From B30-G6 sp964633115 (GTDB lineage Bacteria > Desulfobacterota > Desulfobacteria > Desulfobacterales > B30-G6): DNA of 64,000 nucleotides. Positions 1-8,763 of the stretch are shown piece by piece. The stretch is taken from NCBI GenBank assembly GCA_964633115.1, contig CAZWEO010000017.1, positions 1 to 64,000 of the forward strand, in the 5' to 3' direction. A program made the position numbers and the translations under genes. Under the pieces are notes generated by a model. It was not told the origin of the DNA and ran no database searches. It was given only the letters and a program-made list of their open reading frames with translations. Every line of letters begins with the position of its first letter. Position 1 is the first letter of the stretch.

Positions 1-35
1 TAATTAAATATAACCAGGTGAAAGGAGCGAAGACT

Positions 36-173
36 ATGAAGAACCATATTTGTGGATTCACAAAAGTATGGATGTCCATTGTCTTGGTATTGTGCCTCTT
101 TATCTTTGGTTGTGGGGGCAATGGTGGCGGTGGGAAAGCAGGAACTTTTTCAGGTTTCTTAGATTTATTATAA
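36..173 (+). CDS. small predicted lipoprotein (45 aa)
   Basis: A 45-residue frame preceded by AAAGGAG 8 bases before the ATG. It has a short charged start, a hydrophobic segment at about residues 14-24 and a lipobox-like IFGC with Cys26. A Gly-rich tail (CGGNGGGGK) follows. This is the layout of a lipid-anchored exported peptide, probably in the outer or inner membrane. No family is recognised, and the mature part would be only about 20 residues. It lies 77 bases before the mechanosensitive channel gene on the same strand and could share its transcript. The size makes it easy to miss; coding status is inferred from the ribosome site and the signal alone. Confidence 0.55.
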   Translation: MKNHICGFTKVWMSIVLVLCLFIFGCGGNGGGGKAGTFSGFLDLL

Positions 174-250
174 TACGAACCGTTGAAAGATTCAGTGAAT
201 ATATAACTTCGAAAGAAGAGTAAATCTAAGAGAATGTTCAGAGGCACGAA

Positions 251-1522
251 ATGAATATGTCCACATTGATTGAATCTTGGCTTGAAACACTCAATATGAG
301 TACAGGATTCAGCGGTATACTTGCTAGGATCATTCTATCGATAGCTGTGCTGTTGATAAGTTTTGTGGCATTTTACACCGTCCGCCACATTGTGCGTGGC
401 GTCTTTCACAAGATGTTATTACGCACACGCTTTACGTGGGACGACCGTTTGCGAAAACACAGATTGGTCATGCGCATGACTCTCATAGTCCCGGCGCTGA
501 TCATGTACCTGTTCATTCCCGCTGTGCTCAACGGTTACGGTCAGGCAATGGCCGTCACAAAAAGCGCACTGGAGATCTATTTTATCGTTGTCATTATTTT
601 TGTATTAGACGCCTTGATCAACACACTACACGACATCTATATTACCTTGCCCGTGTCTCGCGAAATTCCTCTGAAAGGTTTCGCACAGGTGCTCAAGATC
701 ATCCTGTTCTGCTCTGGTCTAATCTTGGTGGTCTCCACCATTCTCAATCAGTCTCCCATCTATCTGATTAGCGGCTTGGGTGCATTGACGGCGGTGCTCA
801 TGCTGATTTTCAAGGATCCGATTCTGGGGTTTACGGCAGGCATCCAGTTGACTTCAAACCGCATGCTAAAACAAGGCGACTGGATTGAAATGCCAAAATA
901 CGGCGCCAGCGGCGATGTACTTGATGTCACACTCACCACCGTCAAGGTGCAAAATTGGGACAATACTATCACCACAATTCCCACCTATGCCCTAATCAAT
1001 GATTCTTTCAAAAATTGGCGTGGTATGCAGGAGTCCCAGGGCAGGCGCATCATGCGGTCCATTTTCATTGATATGAACACCATTGAATTCTGCACACCCG
1101 AAATGCTTGAACGGTTCTCACGGATCAAATACATTGCCGACTATATGCAACGCAAATTCATGGAGATAGAGCAGCACAATACCAATATAGGCGAACACGC
1201 TCAGTACGCAGTGAACACGCGGCGGTTAACCAACGTTGGTACCTTTCGTGCTTATGCAACGGCCTACTTGCATAATCACCCTATGATCAATACCGATATG
1301 ACACTCATGGTGCGGCAACTTGCACCTACCCAACATGGTCTACCTCTGGAAATTTACGCATTTTGCAGAGACAAGGCGTGGGTGAAGTACGAGGAGGTGC
1401 AGGCGGACATTTTCGACCACTTCCTATCCATTGCCAGCGAATTTGGCCTGAAAATCTTTCAATACCCAACAGGAAACGATATCCAGAAAATAACAAATTC
1501 AGTTGAGGCATCATCACCCTGA
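251..1522 (+). CDS. ybdG: MscS-family mechanosensitive channel, YbdG (MscM) type
   Basis: Inner-membrane channel that opens under membrane tension and releases small solutes on hypo-osmotic shock. The 423 residues match the usual length of the YbdG branch (about 415) rather than the roughly 290 of MscS. Hydrophobic segments lie near residues 22-46, 74-96, 103-125, 145-165 and 170-190. The last is the pore helix, leading into the conserved MscS beta domain (GDWIEMPKYGASGDV, then VQNWDNTITTIPTYALI). The long C-terminal cytosolic part (about 260-400) is typical of YbdG. Start chosen at the ATG with GAGG about 6 bases upstream. It appears to be a stand-alone gene. Confidence 0.9.
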   Translation: MNMSTLIESWLETLNMSTGFSGILARIILSIAVLLISFVAFYTVRHIVRGVFHKMLLRTRFTWDDRLRKHRLVMRMTLIVPALIMYLFIPAVLNGYGQAMAVTKSALEIYFIVVIIFVLDALINTLHDIYITLPVSREIPLKGFAQVLKIILFCSGLILVVSTILNQSPIYLISGLGALTAVLMLIFKDPILGFTAGIQLTSNRMLKQGDWIEMPKYGASGDVLDVTLTTVKVQNWDNTITTIPTYALINDSFKNWRGMQESQGRRIMRSIFIDMNTIEFCTPEMLERFSRIKYIADYMQRKFMEIEQHNTNIGEHAQYAVNTRRLTNVGTFRAYATAYLHNHPMINTDMTLMVRQLAPTQHGLPLEIYAFCRDKAWVKYEEVQADIFDHFLSIASEFGLKIFQYPTGNDIQKITNSVEASSP

Positions 1523-1870
1523 TGGATGGGTTTCTACCTTAGATATATCATGCATGGCTATTCCTCAAAAAGGACTTTTCCCGAAACCCGGGATCCCTCC
1601 AATTTATATGCTGTTTTTGTACTGGTAAAATTGTTAGCAGTACTTTCTTTGTACTGCCATTTTCAATATCACAGCCTTTTTTTGAATTCCTAAATTTGCC
1701 TTATCTCCAACGTACATTGAATTTTGGCAAACCTGAGATCAGCAATTTGCTTTTAACCGTGTCCACTTTTTTGGGGAAAATTCAAATATATCTTCAATAC
1801 GGAATCCAGTGATTGATGGAGAACAGTAACAGTTTTGTCTGGGTATAGATACAATCAGCCTGTCTGTTTA
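1523..1870. other. intergenic stretch, no gene seen
   Basis: AT-rich spacer of about 350 bases between the channel gene and the 3' end of the small minus-strand membrane protein gene. No frame with a ribosome site, no strong hairpin with a T-run and no repeat was found. Confidence 0.5.
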
Positions 1871-2050
1871 TTATTGCTTTGATTTGGAGGAGCCTCCTTT
1901 TGTTATAAAAACGAATGGAATTGCAAACGGTCCGAAAAGGGCTCCCATTGTCGCCCAGAATAGCTTATTTTTACCTCTTTTATCGGCAATAGACCAAAGT
2001 AGAATTGCACATGCAATACACATCAAGGAAAAGATTATCAACCCGGCCAT
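1871..2050 (-). CDS. small membrane protein (59 aa), unrecognised
   Basis: A minus-strand frame starting MAGLIIFSLMCIACAILL and ending KGGSSKSKQ. AAGGGAG sits 7 bases before the ATG, a strong ribosome site. Two hydrophobic segments (about residues 3-19 and 30-49, the second reading FWATMGALFGPFAIPFVFIT) flank a basic loop (ADKRGKNK). This is the form of a two-helix inner-membrane protein. The Gly-Pro-rich second helix resembles that of many uncharacterised small bacterial membrane proteins, but no function can be assigned. It stands alone, with nearly 600 bases of gene-free DNA upstream. A plus-strand frame overlaps it but lacks a ribosome site and is rejected. Confidence 0.65.
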   Translation of the reverse strand: MAGLIIFSLMCIACAILLWSIADKRGKNKLFWATMGALFGPFAIPFVFITKGGSSKSKQ

Positions 2051-2649
2051 ACGAACACTCCCTTATTGAGTCCTTGTTTTTGGCTTAACCACGAAATTAT
2101 GATTGATGGATATAAGACCCAGTCAATTAGAATTATAGATACAATATCTTGCGGTCTATGAAAATTTTATGAAACTGTAGATTTCGCTAATAAATCTCCA
2201 AACCGAAACCTGCGATAGATGGAGAATCTATTTGCTTAATAACATTCCGAAATCATACCAAATGTCCTTCATACAATCAAGACACAAGCGTGTGATATCA
2301 TCAATCAGTACTTTTCTGGCGTATACAGATATTGAGGCGCTGATCTGCTGTTAGTTGGTTTTCAGAGAAATATCACAAACCATCGGCAATAAAAATTGCT
2401 GATAACTTGACCCATCCTTCTAAATCATGTATTTTCTATTTAACTCTTCTGAATTACACCTGATCTGATACTGATTTTCCTTAATACGCCCGATCCATCT
2501 TCATTTTCGACCTGAAAGCTCCTTTCCACATCGAGTCATCTTCTATCAGAATCCAGTTCTGTGAAGGTGGTCTTATGCCCAATGAATAATATGTCATATG
2601 CCGATGAAACAATTTTTTTAATAGAAAATAGTGTTCAAGGAGGGGTGTC
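2051..2649. other. intergenic stretch, no gene seen
   Basis: About 600 bases of AT-rich spacer between the divergent small membrane protein and the first binding-protein gene. Only a weak 5-bp hairpin (GCAAT/ATTGC near 2385) was noticed. The promoters of both flanking genes must lie here, but none stands out. Confidence 0.4.
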
Positions 2650-3414
2650 ATGAAAAAACTAATTCTAATTACCTTGTACGTTGTTCTAATGGGGAGCCAA
2701 TCTAGTTTATGCGCAGAGCTCACGATTTTAACAGAAAATTTGCCACCGTTGAATTATGTCGACAATGGTGTATTAGTAGGCCCTTCTGTGGAAGTTGTGC
2801 AAGAAATTCAGAAAAGAGTCGGTTCATTGGAGCCAATACAAGTTTATCCGTGGTCAAGGGCCTACCAAATGGCTTTGGAAGAAGAGAACGTCGTATTGTT
2901 TGGGATGACCTACTCCAAGGCACGCTATGATAAATTTAAGTGGGTTGGACCGTTAGCAATCAAAAGAGACATTCTGGTTGCTAGAAAGGACTCCGGTATC
3001 ACGATTAGCACCTTGGAAGACGCCAATAAGGTAAAACAGATTGGGACATTGCTGGCTGATACACGTGGACGGTTATTAGAATCGTATGGATTTACCAATC
3101 TCGAACCTGTATCGGATGAACAGTTAAACGCAAAAAAACTTGCGCTCGGACGAATTGACTTATGGGCCTATAAAATACCTGGTATGAGAACGGTGTGTGA
3201 TTTGGCCGGAGTTGATTATTCTCAATTTGAGGAAGTTTATCATCTGCGTAAAATAGAACTAATGATAGCATTTTCCAAAAAGACATCAGATGCTATTGTT
3301 AAAGCATGGCAGGACGCTTTCAACGAAATGTCTGCTGATGGCACTCTCTTAAAAATACGAAAAAAATGGAACCAGAAATTAGAGGATGACCCATTTCCAG
3401 AGGTTACAAACTAA
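2650..3414 (+). CDS. periplasmic solute-binding protein, family 3 (copy 1)
   Basis: A 254-residue exported binding protein of the amino-acid type (SBP_bac_3). A signal peptide occupies residues 1-21 (MKKLILITLYVVLMGS... cut near LCA-E). The mature protein opens with LTILTENLPPLNY, the usual first strand. An AAGGAGG ribosome site precedes the ATG. It ends in the family's DGTLLKIRKKW helix. No permease or ATPase gene is nearby, so it either feeds a transporter encoded elsewhere or serves as a sensor. Its neighbour at 3521-4288 is a diverged tandem copy whose last 50 or so bases are nearly identical to this one. The ligand is unknown. Confidence 0.88.
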   Translation: MKKLILITLYVVLMGSQSSLCAELTILTENLPPLNYVDNGVLVGPSVEVVQEIQKRVGSLEPIQVYPWSRAYQMALEEENVVLFGMTYSKARYDKFKWVGPLAIKRDILVARKDSGITISTLEDANKVKQIGTLLADTRGRLLESYGFTNLEPVSDEQLNAKKLALGRIDLWAYKIPGMRTVCDLAGVDYSQFEEVYHLRKIELMIAFSKKTSDAIVKAWQDAFNEMSADGTLLKIRKKWNQKLEDDPFPEVTN

Positions 3415-4293
3415 AATCCACGTATGCCTTTTTTCCATCTTTATTTCTACCAGAAAAATCATATCGAATTTGAATCGATTATATGTGCTCCAGCATGCAA
3501 ATGATTCCAGGAGGTTTGTTGTGAAAAAAAAGTTATTTATAAGCTTGGTAGCATTCTTCCTGTTATTTGCTCAATCTTCAATGGCAGACGAACTTATGAT
3601 TTTAACGGAAGATCTTCCGCCCATGAACTTTGTAAAAGATGATGTTTTGGTCGGCCCGGCTGTTGAAATAGTTAAAGAAATACAGCGAAGGGTAGAGTCT
3701 AATGAGAAAATTCAAATATATCCATGGGCAAGAGCCTACAAAATGGCTTTGGAAGAGGAAAATATTATCCTGTTTGGTATGGCACGTACAAAGGTACGTG
3801 AGAACAAGTTTTATTGGATTGGTCCTATAGCCAGGAAAAGAGATATTCTTGTGGCGAAGAAGGATTCGGGTATAAAGATAAACAGCCTGGAAGATGCCAA
3901 AAAAGTAGACCACATCGGGACGCTACGAGATGACACCAAGGAAATATTTTTAAAAGAGCACGGATTTACCAATCTTGTTTCGACACATGATGATCAAAAG
4001 AACACCAAAAGGCTTATTTATGGTCGAATAGATTTATGGGCAACCAAAAAGCCAGGATTAAAAACGAGCTGTGATTTAGCAGGGATTGATTATCATGATA
4101 TTGAGGAAGTATTTGCTATGCGGGAGAGTGAAATTAGCATTGCTGTTTCCAAAAAAACATCTAATTTAATTGTACAAAAATGGAAAGCTGCTTTCAACGA
4201 AATGTTAGCAGATGGTACTCTCTTAAAAATTCAAAAAAAATGGAACCAGAAATTAGAGGATGACCCATTTCCAGAGATTACAAACTAAAACGC
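3361..4293 (+). repeat. near-identical 3' ends of the tandem binding-protein genes
   Basis: The last 53 bases of copy 1 (about 3364-3416) recur at the end of copy 2 (about 4238-4290) with a single difference. The rest of the genes are much more diverged. This points to local gene conversion or a recent recombination at the 3' ends. Confidence 0.7.
3521..4288 (+). CDS. periplasmic solute-binding protein, family 3 (copy 2)
   Basis: Tandem paralogue of the gene just upstream. The frame is open from 3386, but the real start is the GTG at 3521, which has CCAGGAGG 6 bases upstream and gives a 255-residue protein with a clean signal peptide (MKKKLFISLVAFFLLFAQSSMA-D). The mature start, LMILTEDLPPMNF, aligns with copy 1 throughout without gaps of note. 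Roughly two thirds of residues look identical, and the C-termini are almost the same. As with copy 1 no transporter genes are adjacent. Differences cluster in the middle of the protein, so the two may bind different ligands; this is inference. Confidence 0.88.
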   Translation: MKKKLFISLVAFFLLFAQSSMADELMILTEDLPPMNFVKDDVLVGPAVEIVKEIQRRVESNEKIQIYPWARAYKMALEEENIILFGMARTKVRENKFYWIGPIARKRDILVAKKDSGIKINSLEDAKKVDHIGTLRDDTKEIFLKEHGFTNLVSTHDDQKNTKRLIYGRIDLWATKKPGLKTSCDLAGIDYHDIEEVFAMRESEISIAVSKKTSNLIVQKWKAAFNEMLADGTLLKIQKKWNQKLEDDPFPEITN

Positions 4294-4683
4294 ACGAATT
4301 GTTCTATGCCAAACAACTCCCAACGCTACATGTATCGTTAGATATCACTTGATAAGGATGCCGCTCGAAACCTGACACACCTCCAACTGATCTTGAGAAT
4401 CACAAAACGAAAGATATCCTAACCATACTTTTACCAGCGGTTTTATCATTCAAGTTGTGTTTTTTGTATATCAAGGGGTGTCCATCTTGACAGATTTCCC
4501 CATTTTTGCAATTTTGTAAGAAATGATATACCTGTATAGGCGGCCGCATAAATTCGGCGTGTGGATATATCAAGTGATCACATGGATTTTGGGCTTCGAT
4601 TTTTGACAGCTCATCTCAATATATCAGTAGGTCACATACTATTCAGTTTTCTGGCAATCACAGTAGAAACTGGAGTGAAAAAA
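4289..4683. other. intergenic stretch, no gene or riboswitch recognised
   Basis: About 395 bases upstream of the MtrA-like gene. The reading frame of that gene is open through 4561-4683, but the translation there is unlike MtrA and lacks a ribosome site. A cobalamin riboswitch was looked for because of the corrinoid gene; no recognisable B12 box was seen. A TTGACA at about 4489 has no convincing -10 partner. Confidence 0.4.
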
Positions 4684-5361
4684 ATGTTAAAAGTCGCTCC
4701 ACATTCGGACTACCCCCCTGAAGATGGAAGATATCTTAGAGGCAACGATGCTTCTCCAGTAGTTGTTGCAATTATCCTCACCCATGATGCTGATAAAATT
4801 CCGCCAGAAATTGAAACTCTTGTAAGGACAGGTATTGAAAGCGGCGCAGCTCTTTCAGGAACTATTCAAACAGAGAATATTGGTTTTGAAAAGATTGTAT
4901 GCAACGTCGTTTCAAATCCCAATATTCGGTTCATGATCATTGGTGGCCCCGAATCAGAAGGCCATTTGACAGGTGAAGCTTTAAAAGCACTAATACGAAA
5001 TGGTGTCGATGGAAAAAGACGTATTAAGGGTACATCATCCCCGCATCCGTTTCTCTATAATTTACCTATGGAGTTCATTGATCGCTTCCGAAAACAAATA
5101 TCCGTAATTGATCTCCAATTTGAGGGTGATCCCGAATTAATCCGAAAGGCTGTGTGGTCATGTTATCAAGAAAAAGCCGTGGAATTTAAAGGTTATTCTT
5201 TATATGACTCTGGGGCGTTTCCTGAGCAGCCACTTAGCGGTAAAATTACCCTGAGAGTCACAAATCCATGGATCGATCCACCTGAAGAGAAAGAACGTGA
5301 TGCAATTGAGAGGGCAAAAGCATTAATAGAGCAATTAAAAGCCAGATCAAAACAAAAATAA
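4684..5361 (+). CDS. MtrA-like corrinoid protein (tetrahydromethanopterin S-methyltransferase subunit A homologue)
   Basis: A 225-residue protein matching the soluble domain of MtrA, which in methanogens carries the cobamide that passes methyl groups from tetrahydromethanopterin to coenzyme M. Recognised features are an early SPVVVAIILTHD strand, GAALSGTIQTENIGFEKIVCNVVSNPNIRFMIIGG and GHLTGEALKALIRNGVD, in the family's order. The membrane anchor of methanogen MtrA is absent; the tail is a charged helix. Start taken at the ATG with GGAG 8 bases upstream; the longer frame adds 41 unrelated residues. No other mtr genes are near, so it is probably a cytosolic methyl carrier used by some other methyltransferase. 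The window also encodes MTHFR and an MttB homologue. Confidence 0.85.
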   Translation: MLKVAPHSDYPPEDGRYLRGNDASPVVVAIILTHDADKIPPEIETLVRTGIESGAALSGTIQTENIGFEKIVCNVVSNPNIRFMIIGGPESEGHLTGEALKALIRNGVDGKRRIKGTSSPHPFLYNLPMEFIDRFRKQISVIDLQFEGDPELIRKAVWSCYQEKAVEFKGYSLYDSGAFPEQPLSGKITLRVTNPWIDPPEEKERDAIERAKALIEQLKARSKQK

Positions 5362-5579
5362 AAGCTAATTTTCTCCAATAGGTGATTTCGATGATATCTG
5401 GAATCTGTTTAAATTTGGCTTACTCTCAATCAATACTTCCAGTTTCAAGACTTATTACGATAGGTAGTTTAAAATTGCCACTGTAGTGCCTCCTTTAGGG
5501 CTGAATCAATCTTAATGGAGGCCTAGTTGACAATATTTGTGTCGAATAATTCCATTTTTATAAGAATAGGGAGGTAATT

Positions 5580-5927
5580 ATGGCTGGCAGTGTATTATTC
5601 GTAGGTTGGAATCGCGGTGTTCCAGGTAGAGAAAAACAAGCATTAGACCTTTTTGCAAAAGGAATGGAATATTATGGCCAATTGCAAGCTGATGGAAAAA
5701 TTGAAAGTTTTGAGCCTGTAATGCTTGCTCAGCACGGCGGTGATTTAAACGGATTTGTGTTAATAAAGGGAGACAGAGAAAAGCTTAATGAGGTACAACG
5801 TGAAGAAACTTTTATAAAATTTTCTTTAGAAGCAGCTTACTGTCTGCAAAACTTTGGCATAATAAATGGTGTTATTGGCGATAAGCTGACAGAAACTTTT
5901 TCAAAATGGTCAGAGCTTATTAGTTAA
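5580..5927 (+). CDS. conserved small protein of unknown function (115 aa)
   Basis: A strong AGGGAGGT ribosome site precedes this 115-residue soluble protein. It begins MAGSVLFVGWNRGVPGREKQA and has an amphipathic C-terminal half. No signal peptide, membrane segment or metal motif is visible. The pattern (a first strand VLFVGWNRG, then a helix, then SFEPVMLAQHGGDLNGFVLIKGD) suggests a small alpha+beta fold of the dimeric ferredoxin-like kind, but that is only an impression. It is a single gene followed by a likely terminator at 5957-5980. Function unknown. Confidence 0.75.
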   Translation: MAGSVLFVGWNRGVPGREKQALDLFAKGMEYYGQLQADGKIESFEPVMLAQHGGDLNGFVLIKGDREKLNEVQREETFIKFSLEAAYCLQNFGIINGVIGDKLTETFSKWSELIS

Positions 5928-5956
5928 TTGACAAGATAGTTTATTCAATACTCCAA

Positions 5957-5980
5957 GGCAGGGTCAGAAATGGCTCTGCC
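5957..5980 (+). terminator. terminator-like hairpin after the 115-aa gene
   Basis: GGCAGGGTC and GGCTCTGCC pair over 9 bp (two G-T pairs) round the loop AGAAAT. They lie 30 bases after the stop codon. The following T-run is short (TCTTG), so efficiency is uncertain. Confidence 0.5.
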
Positions 5981-6123
5981 TCTTGAATATGTTGCAAGAT
6001 TTTATAGACCTTATTTATTCATTAGATCTCCAACTGATAACAGTTTTGACCATCCCCGTAAGGCAGGTTTGAAATAGGACGAGAATCTTAAACGGCAATT
6101 GGATTGATAGACGATTATAAAAC

Positions 6124-7410
6124 TTATTCTGACTTATCTACCGCAATGGACAAGCCAATTTCTGACATCTGGTCTTCAATCGTATCGATATTGGATTGGG
6201 TGCAGTTTTGGATGTTCAGTATATGACCATCCTTTTTTAGTTCCACGTCAACAGCTGTGACTTGAATATCTTTTTTAGCCAGCTGTTTTATTTTCTGCTC
6301 GGCTTTGGCGCGATTATAGTAGGTGGCCACATAAATGGCCATTCCGCCCTTTTCCCTAAGGACAAAGGGTGACGTAACCACCTTTTGGATGTCTTTTAAT
6401 CGTTCTTTTACCTTCGAACGCGTATACAGGCCTTCCAACAGCCGGATTGCCTTAACGGTTCCAACTCCGGATGTCTGCTGAAATTCTAATTTATTTGTTT
6501 GTAATATATGAGTGGCCTGCTTCAATTGGGACGCTTTCATGATGGGGCCAATCTCGATGGAATGCGTTTTGTCTTCTATTTCGGTAGTTGTCGTATCTGA
6601 ATCCGAAGCAGCTTTGGTGCCTTTATCAGTAGCTACCGGTGCTATGGTTGCAGTCGCTATCTCTTGCGTTTCGTCAGGGCTCCCGGCTACCTGAACATGC
6701 GGGGTTTCACCCGACGACTCGCTTTGTTCTGCATCTTGCTGTGCATCCTTTTGTTGCTGGTTTTGACCTTCCGTAATTGAGACCGTATCCCCTTTTTCGG
6801 GGGTTTCACCTAAACGGGCCTGATCTCTGATCGTATGAATTTTCTGTGGGGCCACGATCGTACGGCGGGCAACTTTTTCAGTCTCAGAATTAGCGGGAAT
6901 ACGCAGTAAGGGGCTGACGAGAGCCAATCCCACTATTAGTATGATCGCCAAACCGGCGGCCGTTTGCAGTGATGGGCGACGCAGACCAAATAATTTTGAT
7001 TTGGCGGCTTGCAGCGGATCATAGGGGAGCTCAAGCATTGCTTCCAACCATTTAACGCCATTCTGAACCTGCTGCACGGCTGCGTTCTGCAATGAAAGCT
7101 CGCGATAGGCCATCGCGATGACGACGGCACCCAGCAACTTCTTTTTTAAAAAAATGGGACAGGCCAGAACATTCAGTGATTGGTCCGAATCTTTGCCCTG
7201 ATTTCTGAGGGTCTTGATAACTGTCTTTTTATTCCGAAGGGCAACTTGGGCAACACGATTGAATACTGCATAGTCATAATTGTCGTCCGGCCAATAAAGC
7301 GACCGCTTGAACTCACCTTTACGCAACTTGCCGGTCACCAACAACGCACGTCTGGTTCCTCGTAGCATCCGGCATTGATGGTCCAACCATTTTTGTAAAA
7401 CCTTTTCCAT
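6124..7410 (-). CDS. GAF-like domain, one membrane helix, low-complexity linker and SPOR-like C-terminus
   Basis: A 428-residue protein of unusual build. Residues 1-130 (WLDHQCRMLRG... YWPDDNYDY... ACPIFLKKKLLGAVVIAM) look like the GAF domain found at the N-terminus of some HlyD-type adaptor proteins. One membrane helix follows at about 152-172. Instead of an adaptor it then has a Gln/Glu/Thr-rich linker (about 195-290). It ends in a pair of SPOR-like segments (IEIGPIMKASQLKQA... and GGMAIYVATYYNRAKAEQKI) that could bind peptidoglycan in the periplasm. The inferred role is a bridge between a cytosolic signal or ligand and the cell wall. It is a stand-alone gene with no adjacent division genes. 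Confidence 0.7.
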   Translation of the reverse strand: MEKVLQKWLDHQCRMLRGTRRALLVTGKLRKGEFKRSLYWPDDNYDYAVFNRVAQVALRNKKTVIKTLRNQGKDSDQSLNVLACPIFLKKKLLGAVVIAMAYRELSLQNAAVQQVQNGVKWLEAMLELPYDPLQAAKSKLFGLRRPSLQTAAGLAIILIVGLALVSPLLRIPANSETEKVARRTIVAPQKIHTIRDQARLGETPEKGDTVSITEGQNQQQKDAQQDAEQSESSGETPHVQVAGSPDETQEIATATIAPVATDKGTKAASDSDTTTTEIEDKTHSIEIGPIMKASQLKQATHILQTNKLEFQQTSGVGTVKAIRLLEGLYTRSKVKERLKDIQKVVTSPFVLREKGGMAIYVATYYNRAKAEQKIKQLAKKDIQVTAVDVELKKDGHILNIQNCTQSNIDTIEDQMSEIGLSIAVDKSE

Positions 7411-7664
7411 TCAGGCTCTTTTCAAACCGAACTTCCCCAATCAGCTGTAGTCTTTATAAGTATGGCAATTAGGGATTTGACGACATATCCGAGGAGCGCT
7501 AGTCGTGTTAGCAACTTTTACCACAAGCCTCTACTATCAAATAATCGTAAAAAAATCAAATGGATATAAAACCGTTGGCATAAGTATGTCTGTTTGGACC
7601 ATCCAATATGAATCAAGACGGGAATATATAACTTGTTGAAATTATTTGCGATAAGATAACTTCC

Positions 7665-8666
7665 TCATTTAAAATCTGCAAGCTTTGTTTTTAGTTCCTC
7701 AATACAGTTTTGAATGTTGTCTATGACGCCCTTCATCACTTCCGCAGCTGATTGAATCTTGTTAATTAACCCGGCTACCTGCCCACAGCAGATTTCGGCC
7801 TGATCTGATTCGCCAATATATTGTGCATGGTATTGGGAATGCTCACTCAAATATAGCCCCAGTTCCTCTGGCGTGGCACCACTCTGTTTCTTATCCAAAT
7901 ACTTCTGGGTAAAATTGTTCGCCAAATCCCGGGCGAGCATAAAATCCTTTGACAAGGAAACGGTACACACATCGTTTGCTTGAACAAGTGCTTGCTTCAC
8001 TTTCTGATGGCTATACGATTCTTCGGTAGCCATAAAGCGGGTGCCCATATAGACGCCATCTGCCCCTAACACCATGGCAGCCAACATCCCGCGTGCATCT
8101 CCGATCCCTCCGCCAGTTACAACCGGGATGTTTACAGCATCCGCAACCATGGGCGTTAAAACAAAGGTGGTTAGCTCTGTAAAGCCTTTATGACCACCGG
8201 CCTCAAAACCTTCACAAATGACCGCATCTACGCCGGCTGCCTCTGCTTTTTCTGCGTGCCTTGCTGTTGAAATGGCATGCAGTACCTTAATACCGGCATC
8301 TTTAAGTATTTGCGTATACACGTCGGGTCTACCTACCGATACAACAGCCACGGGGACCTCTTCTTCAATGACTACCTCAACGATTTTTTTTGAGTAGACC
8401 AACAACTCTCCAAAACCCACGGTAATATTGGCGCCAAAGGGCAATGAAGTGAGACTTTTAATTTTCTTGATCTGAGCGCGAAATCTTTCCCCGGTTTCAT
8501 CAACGTCCCATACCTTATCCTTTGACCCGGCATTGGGTCCCAGGGTACCCAGTCCGCCTGCATTTGATACAGCCGCAACAAGTTCTGCGCCACTCACCCA
8601 ATTCATAGGTGCTTGAATGATTGGATATTGGATGCCTAGCAGTTCACAGATTCTATTTTTTTTCAT
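7665..8666 (-). CDS. nitronate monooxygenase / FabK-type flavoprotein
   Basis: FMN-dependent TIM-barrel enzyme of the nitronate monooxygenase (2-nitropropane dioxygenase) and FabK enoyl-ACP reductase superfamily, 333 residues. It shows the N-terminal QYPIIQAPMNWVSGAEL, the AVSNAGGLG turn, the CEGFEAGGHKG segment with the conserved His, and the phosphate-binding GGGIGDARGMLAAMVLGADGVYMGTRF. A GGTGGAGAA ribosome site precedes the ATG. It lies 97 bases downstream of a second family member on the same strand, and the two probably form one transcript. The substrate is unknown; nitronate oxidation needs O2, so in an anaerobe an enoyl or related reductase role is as likely. Confidence 0.9.
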   Translation of the reverse strand: MKKNRICELLGIQYPIIQAPMNWVSGAELVAAVSNAGGLGTLGPNAGSKDKVWDVDETGERFRAQIKKIKSLTSLPFGANITVGFGELLVYSKKIVEVVIEEEVPVAVVSVGRPDVYTQILKDAGIKVLHAISTARHAEKAEAAGVDAVICEGFEAGGHKGFTELTTFVLTPMVADAVNIPVVTGGGIGDARGMLAAMVLGADGVYMGTRFMATEESYSHQKVKQALVQANDVCTVSLSKDFMLARDLANNFTQKYLDKKQSGATPEELGLYLSEHSQYHAQYIGESDQAEICCGQVAGLINKIQSAAEVMKGVIDNIQNCIEELKTKLADFK

Positions 8667-8763
8667 TTCTCCACCTTTTATTAATTAGGAATCAAGAATA
8701 TGCCGATTATTTTTTTCTGCGATGCTTGGGTTAGGGTCCACGTCCACCGACTTTGTCAGTGGA

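Noticed and set aside
4289..4683. Cobalamin riboswitch upstream of the MtrA-like gene
   Set aside because: Looked for because of the corrinoid link; no B12 box or suitable stem arrangement could be recognised by eye.
4561..4683. 41-codon N-terminal extension of the MtrA-like protein
   Set aside because: No ribosome site at GTG 4561 and no similarity to MtrA; the downstream ATG has GGAG at good spacing.
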